A DNA stretch of 16,884 nt, taken from contig CAJBVC010000743.1 of NCBI GenBank assembly GCA_903958915.1, positions 1 to 16,884 of the forward strand, in the 5' to 3' direction. Positions 1-7,389 of this stretch are shown here, one piece after another. Numbering within the stretch: position 1 is the stretch's first letter; every line of letters begins with the position of its first letter. This DNA comes from an uncultured beta proteobacterium (GTDB lineage: Bacteria > Pseudomonadota > Gammaproteobacteria > Burkholderiales > Burkholderiaceae_C). Made by a program: the position numbers and the translations under genes. The notes beneath the pieces are model-generated. The model was given only the letters and a program-made list of their open reading frames with translations, was not told the origin of the DNA and did not search any database.

Positions 1-41
1 AGTTAGTTGACGGCAATTTGGGCACAGAAGGAGCGTAACGG

Positions 42-965
42 ATGGACGAAGTCCTGGTGGTAAACGAAGTCGGTCCGCGCGATGGCTTGCAGAATCAAAA
101 GGTGCTGGTTGCTCGGTCCGACAAGTTGCGATTGATCAACGCGTTGGTGGCCGCAGGCGTGCGGTCGATCGAGGCTACCAGCTTTGTCTCGCCCAAGGCA
201 GTGCCCCAAATGGCAGATGCCGATGAGTTGTACCCCTTGCTGCCAAACGCGGCGCAGGTCGCATACTCGGCCTTGGTCCCCAATTTACGAGGCTTGGAGC
301 GTGCCCGTGCCGCAGGTGTCCGCGAGGTGGCTGTGGTGTTGTCGGCGACCGAGACCATGAACCAGCGCAACATCAACATGAGTCTGGCGCAGGCAATTGC
401 TGCATGTGCTGAAACCCTGCGAGGAGCAGTTGGTGCGGGAATGCGCACTAAGGCATATGTTGCGGTGGCATTTGAGTGTCCTTTTGAAGGGCCGGTGGAG
501 TGTGCCACCGTGCTGGCATTGGTTCAACAAATGGCAAAGGCGGGCGCGCACGAGGTGGTCATTGCTGACACCATTGGTGCTGCCAACCCACGTGCGGTAG
601 CGAAACTGTTGGGAAGCTGTGTACGCGAATGGGGTGCCGATCGGCTGTCTGGACATTTTCACGACACCCGAGGCTTTGCTTTGGCAAATGCCTGGGCTGC
701 GATGGACGCCGGGGTCCGCAAATTTGACAGCAGCCTGGGTGGCATGGGAGGTTGCCCGTTCGCTCCGGGAGCTGCCGGCAACTTGGCCACCGAAGACTTG
801 GTGCTGATGGCCACGCAGTGCGGATTCAAGACGGGCATTGATCTGGGGCTGTTGCGTGCAGCCATCGCTCTTGCGGAAGATCTCACACAGCGCAAGCTCG
901 GTGGCCGTAGCGCTGCCTGGCTTGACAGGCAGGCGTCGCTTCAACCTGTTGCGGGCGCCGTCTGA
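42..965 (+). CDS. Hydroxymethylglutaryl-CoA lyase family protein (DRE-TIM metallolyase)
   Basis: Predicted cytoplasmic lyase that cleaves a beta-hydroxyacyl-CoA by retro-aldol chemistry; the family type reaction is HMG-CoA to acetyl-CoA plus acetoacetate. The 307-residue length is normal for bacterial MvaB-type enzymes. The hallmarks are visible: an N-terminal EVGPRDGLQN block (R13 and D14), a GHFHD metal site (H205 and H207), and the flexible Cys loop GMGGCPFAPGAAGN with C238 and metal ligand N247. The start is supported by AAGGAG at 28-33, 8 bases upstream of the ATG. It is the first complete gene of a same-strand run, 27 bases ahead of the isochorismatase-like gene. Family membership is secure. 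The true substrate may be a tertiary hydroxyacyl-CoA from the pathway encoded downstream rather than HMG-CoA itself; that part is inference. Confidence 0.9.
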   Translation: MDEVLVVNEVGPRDGLQNQKVLVARSDKLRLINALVAAGVRSIEATSFVSPKAVPQMADADELYPLLPNAAQVAYSALVPNLRGLERARAAGVREVAVVLSATETMNQRNINMSLAQAIAACAETLRGAVGAGMRTKAYVAVAFECPFEGPVECATVLALVQQMAKAGAHEVVIADTIGAANPRAVAKLLGSCVREWGADRLSGHFHDTRGFALANAWAAMDAGVRKFDSSLGGMGGCPFAPGAAGNLATEDLVLMATQCGFKTGIDLGLLRAAIALAEDLTQRKLGGRSAAWLDRQASLQPVAGAV

Positions 966-992
966 CGGCCCTGCGCTTACCTGAAAACCAAC

Positions 993-1607
993 ATGGCAGC
1001 TCTTTCAAGCAAGGCGGTGGGACTCGGCAGGAGTCCTGCGCTGTTGGTTATCGATGCCACCCGCGGTTTCACGGACCCGGCCTCGCCAGTGGGGACCGAT
1101 GGCTCTGCCGCCATTGCCATGATTGCCAGGCTGCTGGAAGAGTTCAGACGGCGCCAACTGCCGATCTTCTTCACTTCCAATGCGTACGCTACACCCGACG
1201 AAGCCAGTGTATTTCGCGAAAAACTGCCGGTCCTGAATGAACTGGTGGCCGGGGGGCAATGGGCAGAAATTGACCCACGAGTGGCCCCTAGTGCCAGTGA
1301 GCCAGTGTTGCGCAAGACGGTGCCGAGTGCGTTCTTTGCCGGGCCATTGGCATCCATGCTAAGCGCGCGCAGCGTGGATTCGGTGGTGGTATGCGGTTTT
1401 TCTACGAGTGGCTGTGTTCGCGCGAGCGCCGTGGATGCACTGCAAAACAATTTGCGTGTGGTGGTGGCGCAAGACGCCTGCGGAGATCGTGATCAGGAAG
1501 CCCACCATTACAACCTTCGTGACCTCAGCCTCAAAACCGGGGACGTGGTTAGCACATCCGAGGCGCTGGAAATGCTAAGCCGCACCGGGAACAGTGGTTC
1601 AAATTGA
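993..1607 (+). CDS. Isochorismatase-family cysteine hydrolase (N-carbamoylsarcosine amidase-like)
   Basis: A 204-residue isochorismatase-fold hydrolase with the family's catalytic triad in place: D21 (VIDATRGF), K108 (LRKTVPSAF) and C141 (GFSTSGCVRASA). The C-terminal block DRDQEAHHYNLRDL resembles N-carbamoylsarcosine amidohydrolase-like members more than true isochorismatases. Such enzymes hydrolyse amide, carbamoyl or similar C-N bonds through a Cys thioester. There is no signal peptide, so it is probably cytoplasmic. It lies between the HMG-CoA-lyase-like gene and the TRAP transporter. Together with the flavin amine oxidase-like gene further down, it allows for a nitrogen-containing substrate, but this is inference. 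The exact substrate is unknown. Confidence 0.85.
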   Translation: MAALSSKAVGLGRSPALLVIDATRGFTDPASPVGTDGSAAIAMIARLLEEFRRRQLPIFFTSNAYATPDEASVFREKLPVLNELVAGGQWAEIDPRVAPSASEPVLRKTVPSAFFAGPLASMLSARSVDSVVVCGFSTSGCVRASAVDALQNNLRVVVAQDACGDRDQEAHHYNLRDLSLKTGDVVSTSEALEMLSRTGNSGSN

Positions 1608-1652
1608 CGCGCTATTTTTTTCGCCATTCACCCACCACTTTGACCTAACGCC

Positions 1653-2660
1653 ATGCAAAAACAACGGCTTTTGATCGCGGCTATTTCCGGCATGCTGTGC
1701 CTGAACCTTACCACTGGCGCATCAGCCCAGCCAGTGCAACTGCGTACCGGTTCGTTCACCCCGCCAGGCAGCCCTTGGGAAGCGCAATGGCTACGCTTCA
1801 AGGCCAAAATCGAAAAGGACAGCGCCGGGTCGCTGGCCGTCGATCTGAACATGAAGGAGCCCAACGAAGCCACGTCACTGGGAAACCTGCGCCGTGGACG
1901 CATTGAATGCAGTGGGGCGTCCATGCAGGGGGCTGCGACCATTGTGCCGGAAATTGCGATCTTGCAAGCTCCGTTTTTGTGGAACGATACGCAGGAACTG
2001 GACTATGTTTATGACAAACATATCCGTCCCCATCTGGGCAAGCTGTTTGCAGCCAAGGGAGTGGAGTTGGTTCAGTTTGTTGACGTCGGCTGGACCAATG
2101 TCTTTGGCAACGAGCCTATCAAGTCACCCTCTGATGCGAAGGGTGTGAAGTTGCGTGCATCACAGTCACAGGCGTCCCAGATGCTGCTCAAGGCAGTAGG
2201 TGCGGAAGTGGTTCCGATGGCCATCGGTGAGGTGGTGCCGGCTTTGCAAACTGGCTTGATCAAGGGAGGAGAAAGTGGTGTTGTGGTGTACAGCGTCGTG
2301 ATGTCAAAGGTGTCACGCAACTACACGCTGACGCACCACGCCTACGACACCGGGGTGGTGATTTGCAACAAAGCCTGGTATGACAAACTGACGCCTGAGC
2401 ATAAAAAGATCGTCAGCGCCGGCTATGGTTCCTCAGAAGCAGTACGAAAGGAAGTGCGGGAGTTTGCCGGCAGGGTTGAAGAGAGCCTCAAGGAAAAGGG
2501 TGTGAGCGTCTATAAGCCCAGTGCCGACGAAGTCAAGCAGTGGCGTAGCGCAACACAGGAGGTGCCAGCGCAGATGGTCAAGACCGTTGGCGGCGATGCG
2601 CAGCAGCTGTTTTCAGAGATTCAAACCGGGAAAAATGATTACGCTGCGGGCAAACGTTAG
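1653..2660 (+). CDS. dctP: TRAP transporter solute-binding protein (DctP family)
   Basis: Periplasmic binding protein of a tripartite ATP-independent transporter. At 335 residues it has normal DctP length. The N-terminus has a hydrophobic signal segment with a likely cleavage after ASA near residue 25. The mature protein shows family features: an LGNLRRGRIE block near residue 76, a LQAPFLW block near 104-110, and the GVKLR segment whose Arg (R168) is at the place of the carboxylate-clamping arginine known from DctP proteins, followed by VPMAIGEVVPALQTG. A carboxylate ligand is therefore likely, but its identity cannot be read. The genes for both membrane subunits follow directly, in the order P-Q-M. 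Confidence 0.92.
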   Translation: MQKQRLLIAAISGMLCLNLTTGASAQPVQLRTGSFTPPGSPWEAQWLRFKAKIEKDSAGSLAVDLNMKEPNEATSLGNLRRGRIECSGASMQGAATIVPEIAILQAPFLWNDTQELDYVYDKHIRPHLGKLFAAKGVELVQFVDVGWTNVFGNEPIKSPSDAKGVKLRASQSQASQMLLKAVGAEVVPMAIGEVVPALQTGLIKGGESGVVVYSVVMSKVSRNYTLTHHAYDTGVVICNKAWYDKLTPEHKKIVSAGYGSSEAVRKEVREFAGRVEESLKEKGVSVYKPSADEVKQWRSATQEVPAQMVKTVGGDAQQLFSEIQTGKNDYAAGKR

Positions 2661-2684
2661 GCCAAGGATGCTGTGGGGTAGCCA

Positions 2685-3242
2685 GTGAAGAACACCGCCC
2701 GCAGTTTTCTTGACCGTTTGGCCAAGCTGGAAGTCTGGCTGGCTTTCCTGGCCTTTGTGGTCATGCTAGGTGCGCTGGTCGCAGATGTGACCGGTCGCGA
2801 ACTGCCGGGTCTGTTTGGGGGTGGAAAACTATGGGCTACCCCGGTAGCGGTGTATGCCAACGTGTTTATGTCGTTCATTGGGATGGGCATCGCCTCCAGC
2901 CAGGCGTCCCACATGCGTCCGCGCATATTTGATCGACTCGCTCCAGTTTGGGCAGATCAGGTGCTTAATCGCTTGACCCATTTGGGCTTCGCTCTTTTTT
3001 GCGCCGTCTTTTGCTGGTTCTCTGTGCGCATGGTGATGGACAGCATCGAACTTGCAGAAACGGACCCCGTCATGCAGTGGCCGGTCTGGCCATTTCAGCT
3101 GATTCTGCTAGTGGCTTTCTGTATCGGTGCACTGCGCCACACCTTGTGGGGAGTCTTTCTTGATATCGCGCCGCGCCACAGGGGGGAAGATGAAATCGAC
3201 GAAGCGATGATCAAAGAGTTCGTCGCGGAGATCAAACAGTGA
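2685..3242 (+). CDS. dctQ: TRAP transporter small permease (DctQ family)
   Basis: The 185-residue small membrane subunit of the TRAP transporter, with about four hydrophobic helices (near residues 15-35, 55-75, 100-125 and 140-160) and the usual N-terminal block ending in a polar loop. The start is GTG at 2685, 24 bases after the dctP stop; no better ATG is in frame upstream. Its stop overlaps the GTG start of the large subunit in the sequence GTGA (3239-3242), so translation is probably coupled. Small subunits diverge quickly; the assignment rests on topology and on position between clear dctP and dctM genes. Confidence 0.88.
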   Translation: MKNTARSFLDRLAKLEVWLAFLAFVVMLGALVADVTGRELPGLFGGGKLWATPVAVYANVFMSFIGMGIASSQASHMRPRIFDRLAPVWADQVLNRLTHLGFALFCAVFCWFSVRMVMDSIELAETDPVMQWPVWPFQLILLVAFCIGALRHTLWGVFLDIAPRHRGEDEIDEAMIKEFVAEIKQ

Positions 3243-4510
3243 GTGCGCTCGAGATTAACCTGCTACTAGCCGCATCGGTGCTGGTGATGCTGGGTTTGCG
3301 CCAGTACATGGTGGTGGTGCTGGGGGTGGTGTCGGTTGGTCTTTACTATTTTTATAGCAACGGCGAGTACCTCAACACCATTCTGGATGCCTGGCAGAAC
3401 GCCAACAACCAGATTTTTTTGTCAATTCCGCTGTTTATGCTGGCAGGTAATCTGATGTCGCATGGCAGCATTGCAACGCGACTGGTGCGGGTCATGCGGG
3501 CGCTCACCTCACCGATTCCAGGTGGTTTGGCGCTGGCAGCGGTGGCGTCTTGCGCAGTTTTTGCCGCCATTTGCGGCTCGTCGACAGTTACCATGTTGGC
3601 TGTGGGCGGGGTGCTGTATCCGGCGATGCTTAAGGCCGGTTACGACAAGAAATTCTCGATCGGGTTGCTGATGGCTGGCGGTACGCTGGGCATCATCATT
3701 CCACCGAGCATCCCCATGATCCTCTACGGCATCATGACGAACACCTCCATTACCGACCTGTTCAAGGCAGGCATTCTGCCCGGTATCTTCCTGGCGCTCC
3801 TGCTGGCGGCCTACTCAGTATTTATGAACCGCCACATGAAAGGCGTGCCCTGGGATGCCCGGGAAATACTGGTCTCCTTCAAGGACGGCATATGGGCGCT
3901 CTTGGTTCCGGTCATTATTCTGGGCGGCATCTATACCGGCTGGTTTACCGCGACCGAATCGGCCGTAGTGGCCGTGGTCTATGCCCTGCTGATTGATTCG
4001 CTCATGTACAAGAACCTGAACTTCAAACAGATTGTGCGCATTACCAGTGACACGGTTCAAATGTCGGGCGCATTGTTTCCCATGCTGATCATGGCGGTCA
4101 GTCTGAATGTATTTTTGTCGGCCAAACACGTGCCCGAAATGCTGGTTGGCATGATCACGGGCCATTTCACCAGCCAGGCGAGTTTCCTGATTGCCTCCAA
4201 TTTTGTGCTGATGCTCGTGGGCTGCCTGATGGACATTGGTTCAGCCATCCTGATTTTTGCGCCAATTCTGACGCCAGTGGCTGTCAAGCTCGGTATGGAC
4301 CCCGTGCATTTTGGCTTGATCATGATGGTCAACCTCGAGTTGCATTACTTGACGCCCCCGATGGGAATGAATCTGCTGGTCGCTGCCAACGTCTACAAGG
4401 AAGACTACGGTTTGTTGTGCCGGGCCGCGATTCCCTTCATTGGCCTGATGTTTGTTGGTTTGGTGGTGGTGGTGCTGTTCCCGCAGTTGTCGCTGGCACT
4501 GGTGAAGTAA
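3239..4510 (+). CDS. dctM: TRAP transporter large permease (DctM family)
   Basis: The 423-residue, very hydrophobic large membrane subunit that carries the ion-coupled transport path. Typical DctM signatures are present: SIPLFMLAGNLMSHG near residue 60, the CAVFAAICGSSTVTMLA block near 105-120, GTLGIIIPPSIPMILYG near 148-164, and LHYLTPPMGMNLLVAANV near the C-terminus. Length matches the family. The GTG start overlaps the dctQ stop by four bases, and CGGAG lies about 8 bases upstream. With dctP and dctQ it makes a complete importer, presumably for the substrate of the surrounding catabolic genes. Confidence 0.94.
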   Translation: MSALEINLLLAASVLVMLGLRQYMVVVLGVVSVGLYYFYSNGEYLNTILDAWQNANNQIFLSIPLFMLAGNLMSHGSIATRLVRVMRALTSPIPGGLALAAVASCAVFAAICGSSTVTMLAVGGVLYPAMLKAGYDKKFSIGLLMAGGTLGIIIPPSIPMILYGIMTNTSITDLFKAGILPGIFLALLLAAYSVFMNRHMKGVPWDAREILVSFKDGIWALLVPVIILGGIYTGWFTATESAVVAVVYALLIDSLMYKNLNFKQIVRITSDTVQMSGALFPMLIMAVSLNVFLSAKHVPEMLVGMITGHFTSQASFLIASNFVLMLVGCLMDIGSAILIFAPILTPVAVKLGMDPVHFGLIMMVNLELHYLTPPMGMNLLVAANVYKEDYGLLCRAAIPFIGLMFVGLVVVVLFPQLSLALVK

Positions 4511-4535
4511 CACGGCAAGCGACTTACCAGCTATT

Positions 4536-4540
4536 GAGGA
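4536..4540 (+). promoter_or_regulatory. Ribosome binding site that fixes the start of the reductase gene
   Basis: GAGGA lies 5 bases ahead of the GTG at 4546. The reading frame is open back to 4417 inside dctM, but that extension only reads dctM sequence out of frame. This site and the start of recognisable family homology both place the start at 4546. Confidence 0.6.
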
Positions 4541-4545
4541 TCCTC

Positions 4546-5535
4546 GTGATAAATCAACAAATTGTTCTTGCGGCCCGTCCAGTCGGCATGGTCAAGCCTG
4601 ATGACATGGCATTGCACAGTGCCCAAGTGCCCAATTTGCAGGTGGGCCAACTGCTGGTGAAAAACCAATTCTTGTCAGTTGATCCAGCGATCCGCTATTG
4701 GCTCAACGCTGGTACCACCTACATCCGTGGGGTCGAATTTGACGAACCGGTGCGCTGTTTTGCAGCAGGCGAAGTAGTGGCCTCAAGAAACGATGAATAT
4801 TCGGTGGGGCAGTGGGTAACGGGACTGCTTGGTGCGCAGGAGTACGCCATCAGTGATGGGGTTGGCCTGGCACGCTGTGATCCGACCGACGGTTCTTTGT
4901 CGCTGCATCTTGGCGTGCTGGGCATGCCCGGTATGACGGCCTATTTTGGGTTGCTCGATAAGGGGCAGCCGCACGCCGGCGAGGTGGTGTTCGTATCGGG
5001 CGCAGCAGGGGTGGTTGGCACTACCGTCGGGCAAATTGCAAAGATTAAAGGTTGCCGGGTGATTGGCAGCGCCGGCAGTGATGAAAAGTGCCGTTATCTG
5101 GTGGAAGCCGGTTTCGACGCCGCGTTTAACTACAAAACCGAGGACACCGATGCCGCTTTGAAGCGCCTGGCGCCGGGCGGAGTCCACATCTATTTTGACA
5201 ACGTTGGGGGCGATACGCTTGACGCAGCGTTGCTGAACCTGGCGCGCGGTGCGCGGGTGGTGATTTGTGGCGCCCTGTCACAGTACAACGAATCTGCCTA
5301 CGCCGGTCCGAAAAACTACATGAAGATCCTGACGGCGCGGGGCGTCCTCACCGGCTTGATCGTGTTTGACTATGCAGCGCAATGGCCAGCGGCCGTGCGC
5401 GAACTGGCTGGCTGGCTGCGCGAGGGCAAAGTCTCGACACGTGAAGTGATCGAACCCGGCCTGTCGAGTTTTCCCGATGCGCTGGTCAAGCTGTACCAGG
5501 GTGGGGCGTTTGGCAAACTCCTGGTGTCTGTGTAG
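4546..5535 (+). CDS. NADP-dependent medium-chain oxidoreductase (CurA/prostaglandin reductase-like)
   Basis: A 329-residue enoyl-reductase-type member of the zinc-independent medium-chain dehydrogenase/reductase family (COG2130-like, as in CurA and leukotriene B4 12-hydroxydehydrogenase). Visible features are an N-terminal substrate domain, the nucleotide-binding loop SGAAGVVGTTVGQ near residues 151-163, IYFDNVGGDTLDAAL, and the characteristic C-terminal MKILTARGVLTGLIVFDY segment. Such enzymes reduce the C=C bond of alpha,beta-unsaturated ketones or aldehydes with NADPH. No structural zinc cysteine cluster is seen. The GTG start follows the dctM stop by 35 bases, and the stop is 9 bases before the alpha/beta hydrolase gene, consistent with one operon. 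The physiological enone is unknown. Confidence 0.88.
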   Translation: MINQQIVLAARPVGMVKPDDMALHSAQVPNLQVGQLLVKNQFLSVDPAIRYWLNAGTTYIRGVEFDEPVRCFAAGEVVASRNDEYSVGQWVTGLLGAQEYAISDGVGLARCDPTDGSLSLHLGVLGMPGMTAYFGLLDKGQPHAGEVVFVSGAAGVVGTTVGQIAKIKGCRVIGSAGSDEKCRYLVEAGFDAAFNYKTEDTDAALKRLAPGGVHIYFDNVGGDTLDAALLNLARGARVVICGALSQYNESAYAGPKNYMKILTARGVLTGLIVFDYAAQWPAAVRELAGWLREGKVSTREVIEPGLSSFPDALVKLYQGGAFGKLLVSV

Positions 5536-5544
5536 GAACTTCTG

Positions 5545-6393
5545 ATGATTGAGAGACACCTGCGTCAGATAGACGGCGCCTACCTGCACTTCCGCAAGAC
5601 GAGCAAGGTCGGGGGCGTGCCATTGGTCTTGTTGCACCCGTCACCGCGCAACTCCGCGATGTTCGAGCCGATGATGCGGTTGCTGCAGGATGACTTTGAT
5701 CTGGTTGCGCCCGACACCCCTGGCTATGGTGGCTCGGACGCTTTACCGGAAGTGCCTGCAGGCATTGCCGACTACCTGCCCAGTCTTCGCGCCTTGCTGT
5801 TGGAGGTGGCCGGACCACGCTTCATGCTGTATGGGTCGGCCACCGGTGCACAACTGGCAATTGCCTATGCCAATTCCCACCCGGGCGACGTGGCCCACCT
5901 TTTTCTGGACAACGCGGCGCACTTTGACCCTGCCGAGCGCCAGCGTATCGTGGAAGGTTACTTCCCCGATTTGAGCCCCTGCGCCGATGGCGGCCATTTG
6001 CAGCGCGCCTGGAAAATGGCTCAGCAAATGACTCAGTTCTTTCCCTGGTTCCAGAACGACGAGGCGCATCGCATCAGTCAGCGCATACCAGCTCCTGCCG
6101 AGGTGCAAACGCTGGCCATGGAGTTTTTGGCGGCCGGACCGCACTATGACAGCGCCTACCGGGCCGCTTTTGAACACGAGCGAGCGCAGAACGTGCAGGC
6201 GCTGAAGGTGCCGACAACGCTCTTCCGATGGTTGGGGTCGGTCCTGTTGCGCCATATCGACGCACTGTTGGCTCAACCATTGCCCGCCAACCTGAGGGTA
6301 GTTGAAACGCCGCTGACCATGCCCGAGCGCTACGCTGCAATGCGGCTTGAGTTTGTCGCGGCACACCCTTCACGACAAATCCCGCAACCATGA
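5545..6393 (+). CDS. Alpha/beta hydrolase-fold protein with an atypical nucleophile elbow
   Basis: A 282-residue alpha/beta hydrolase-fold protein. It has the oxyanion-hole strand VLLHPSPRNS (H31) and VAPDTPGYGGSD, both typical of the fold. The nucleophile elbow, which should read G-x-S-x-G, is G97-S-A-T-G101, so Ala99 sits where the catalytic Ser, Asp or Cys belongs. The usual acid loop after VPTTLF reads RWLGSVL, and no obvious catalytic His precedes the C-terminus. It may be non-hydrolytic, use unusual chemistry, or be a decayed enzyme kept for binding. An AGGAAC element lies just upstream of the ATG. The stop overlaps the next start as ATGA (6390-6393). The fold is clear; the activity is not. 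Confidence 0.85.
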   Translation: MIERHLRQIDGAYLHFRKTSKVGGVPLVLLHPSPRNSAMFEPMMRLLQDDFDLVAPDTPGYGGSDALPEVPAGIADYLPSLRALLLEVAGPRFMLYGSATGAQLAIAYANSHPGDVAHLFLDNAAHFDPAERQRIVEGYFPDLSPCADGGHLQRAWKMAQQMTQFFPWFQNDEAHRISQRIPAPAEVQTLAMEFLAAGPHYDSAYRAAFEHERAQNVQALKVPTTLFRWLGSVLLRHIDALLAQPLPANLRVVETPLTMPERYAAMRLEFVAAHPSRQIPQP

Positions 6394-7283
6394 CAGCCTC
6401 CACTGCTGCCTTTCATATCGATCACTCTGTTGGTGGCACCGTCATCACCGATGACGCTGACGCGATGATTTCTGCGTACTGCGATGGACTGGATATGCAG
6501 GTGGTGTGCGATATGCCGCTACCTGCATCACTGGCGGCTGCGTGGGAAAAGCCGGCTTTGAGCGCACGGCGCATGGTTGTCTTGGGTGCCGATGCGCAGG
6601 ACGTCTCGACGCACTGGATGCGCATCGTTGAGGTGCCAGGAATTGTCAAGCCGGCCCCGATGCGTCAGAGAGGCTGGCTGGCCCTGGAAGTTCTGGTGCG
6701 CGACGTGTATGCGCTGGGAGTCAGGCTTGTCAACAGCGGCTTTACCGTGTTGGGTGAACCGCGCCCGCTGTCGGTCAGCGACGCCATTGTGGCAATGCAA
6801 GTGGCAGGACCTGCTGGCGAGACGCTGTACCTCACCGAAGTGCGTGGGTCGGTGCCGCCGTTTCGGTTGCCGATGCCTGCGACCCATACGGCTGAGCGCC
6901 TGTTCATTCCGGTGTTGAGTTGCGCCGAGCGAGAGACTTCGCTGCTTTTTTACGAGGCGCTGAATGGCAGCTCCGGTTTACGCTTTGAGTCCCGCGTTTC
7001 GGCGCTCAACACCGCGCTCGCGCTGGACCCCGACTGGCAACGGCCGGTGGCCACTCTGCAACTGGCGGGGGCATCGCTGATCGAAATCGATCAGGTACCT
7101 GAACATGGACCGACCAGCGCGGTGTTGGCAGGATTACCCGCCGGGCTGGCCATGGTCAGCTTTTCTGCCAGCCGCACAGTGCCGTTGCCGCCGGGCGCGC
7201 GATGGAACCGAATGGACGACGACAGTGCGTTGGCGCTGTTTCAAGGACCGTCTGGCGAGTGGATCGAACTGCAGGCCCAGTGA
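6390..7283 (+). CDS. Two-domain VOC (glyoxalase/extradiol dioxygenase superfamily) protein, first paralogue
   Basis: A 297-residue protein that reads as two successive vicinal-oxygen-chelate-like halves, about residues 8-150 and 165-297. The first half begins HIDHSVGGTVITDDADAMISAYCDGLDM, seen in pieces as a beta strand, helix and Y-x-x-xLxM pattern; the second begins RLFIPVLSCAERETSLLFYEAL and ends GPSGEWIELQA, a usual VOC terminus. Length and layout match the second VOC protein of the window (10876-11841), and both share a central block of the type W-x5-V-x-V-D. The extradiol dioxygenase signature is absent, so ring cleavage is not supported. The gene is coupled to the hydrolase by a 4-base overlap. 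The role is probably isomerisation, lyase action or binding of a pathway intermediate (inference). Confidence 0.72.
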   Translation: MTASTAAFHIDHSVGGTVITDDADAMISAYCDGLDMQVVCDMPLPASLAAAWEKPALSARRMVVLGADAQDVSTHWMRIVEVPGIVKPAPMRQRGWLALEVLVRDVYALGVRLVNSGFTVLGEPRPLSVSDAIVAMQVAGPAGETLYLTEVRGSVPPFRLPMPATHTAERLFIPVLSCAERETSLLFYEALNGSSGLRFESRVSALNTALALDPDWQRPVATLQLAGASLIEIDQVPEHGPTSAVLAGLPAGLAMVSFSASRTVPLPPGARWNRMDDDSALALFQGPSGEWIELQAQ

Positions 7284-7389
7284 GACACTTTCGCTTCAGA
7301 TTCCTTGAGCCATTTTGCCCTCCGCCGCTTATCCAGATTGCGTAGGCAGCTATCATTTTTGATGAACCTCATAACCGTGAACCCCTAAT
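7284..7389. other. Largest gap inside the operon, 106 bases
   Basis: This non-coding stretch separates the first VOC gene from the FAD oxidase gene and is the only gap above 60 bases between 42 and 11841. I see neither a convincing terminator (no GC-rich stem followed by a T run) nor a clear sigma-70 promoter, although it is long enough to hold an internal promoter. Confidence 0.4.

Noticed and set aside
285..944. Long minus-strand open frame over the HMG-CoA-lyase-like gene
   Set aside because: It is antisense of a clear coding gene with no recognisable domain; such shadows are common at this GC content. The same holds for long frames at 5743-6366 and 15983-16678.
1608..1652. Run of seven T at about 1615-1621 as a terminator
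   Set aside because: No GC-rich stem precedes the T-run, and the TRAP genes continue directly on the same strand.
4417..4545. Longer N-terminus for the CurA-like reductase
   Set aside because: The extra 43 codons read dctM sequence out of frame, carry no family homology, and a ribosome binding site sits at the GTG at 4546.
6390..7283. Extradiol ring-cleavage dioxygenase
   Set aside because: The VOC-like layout fits, but the extradiol signature with its His and Glu ligands is not present, nor in the protein at 10876-11841.
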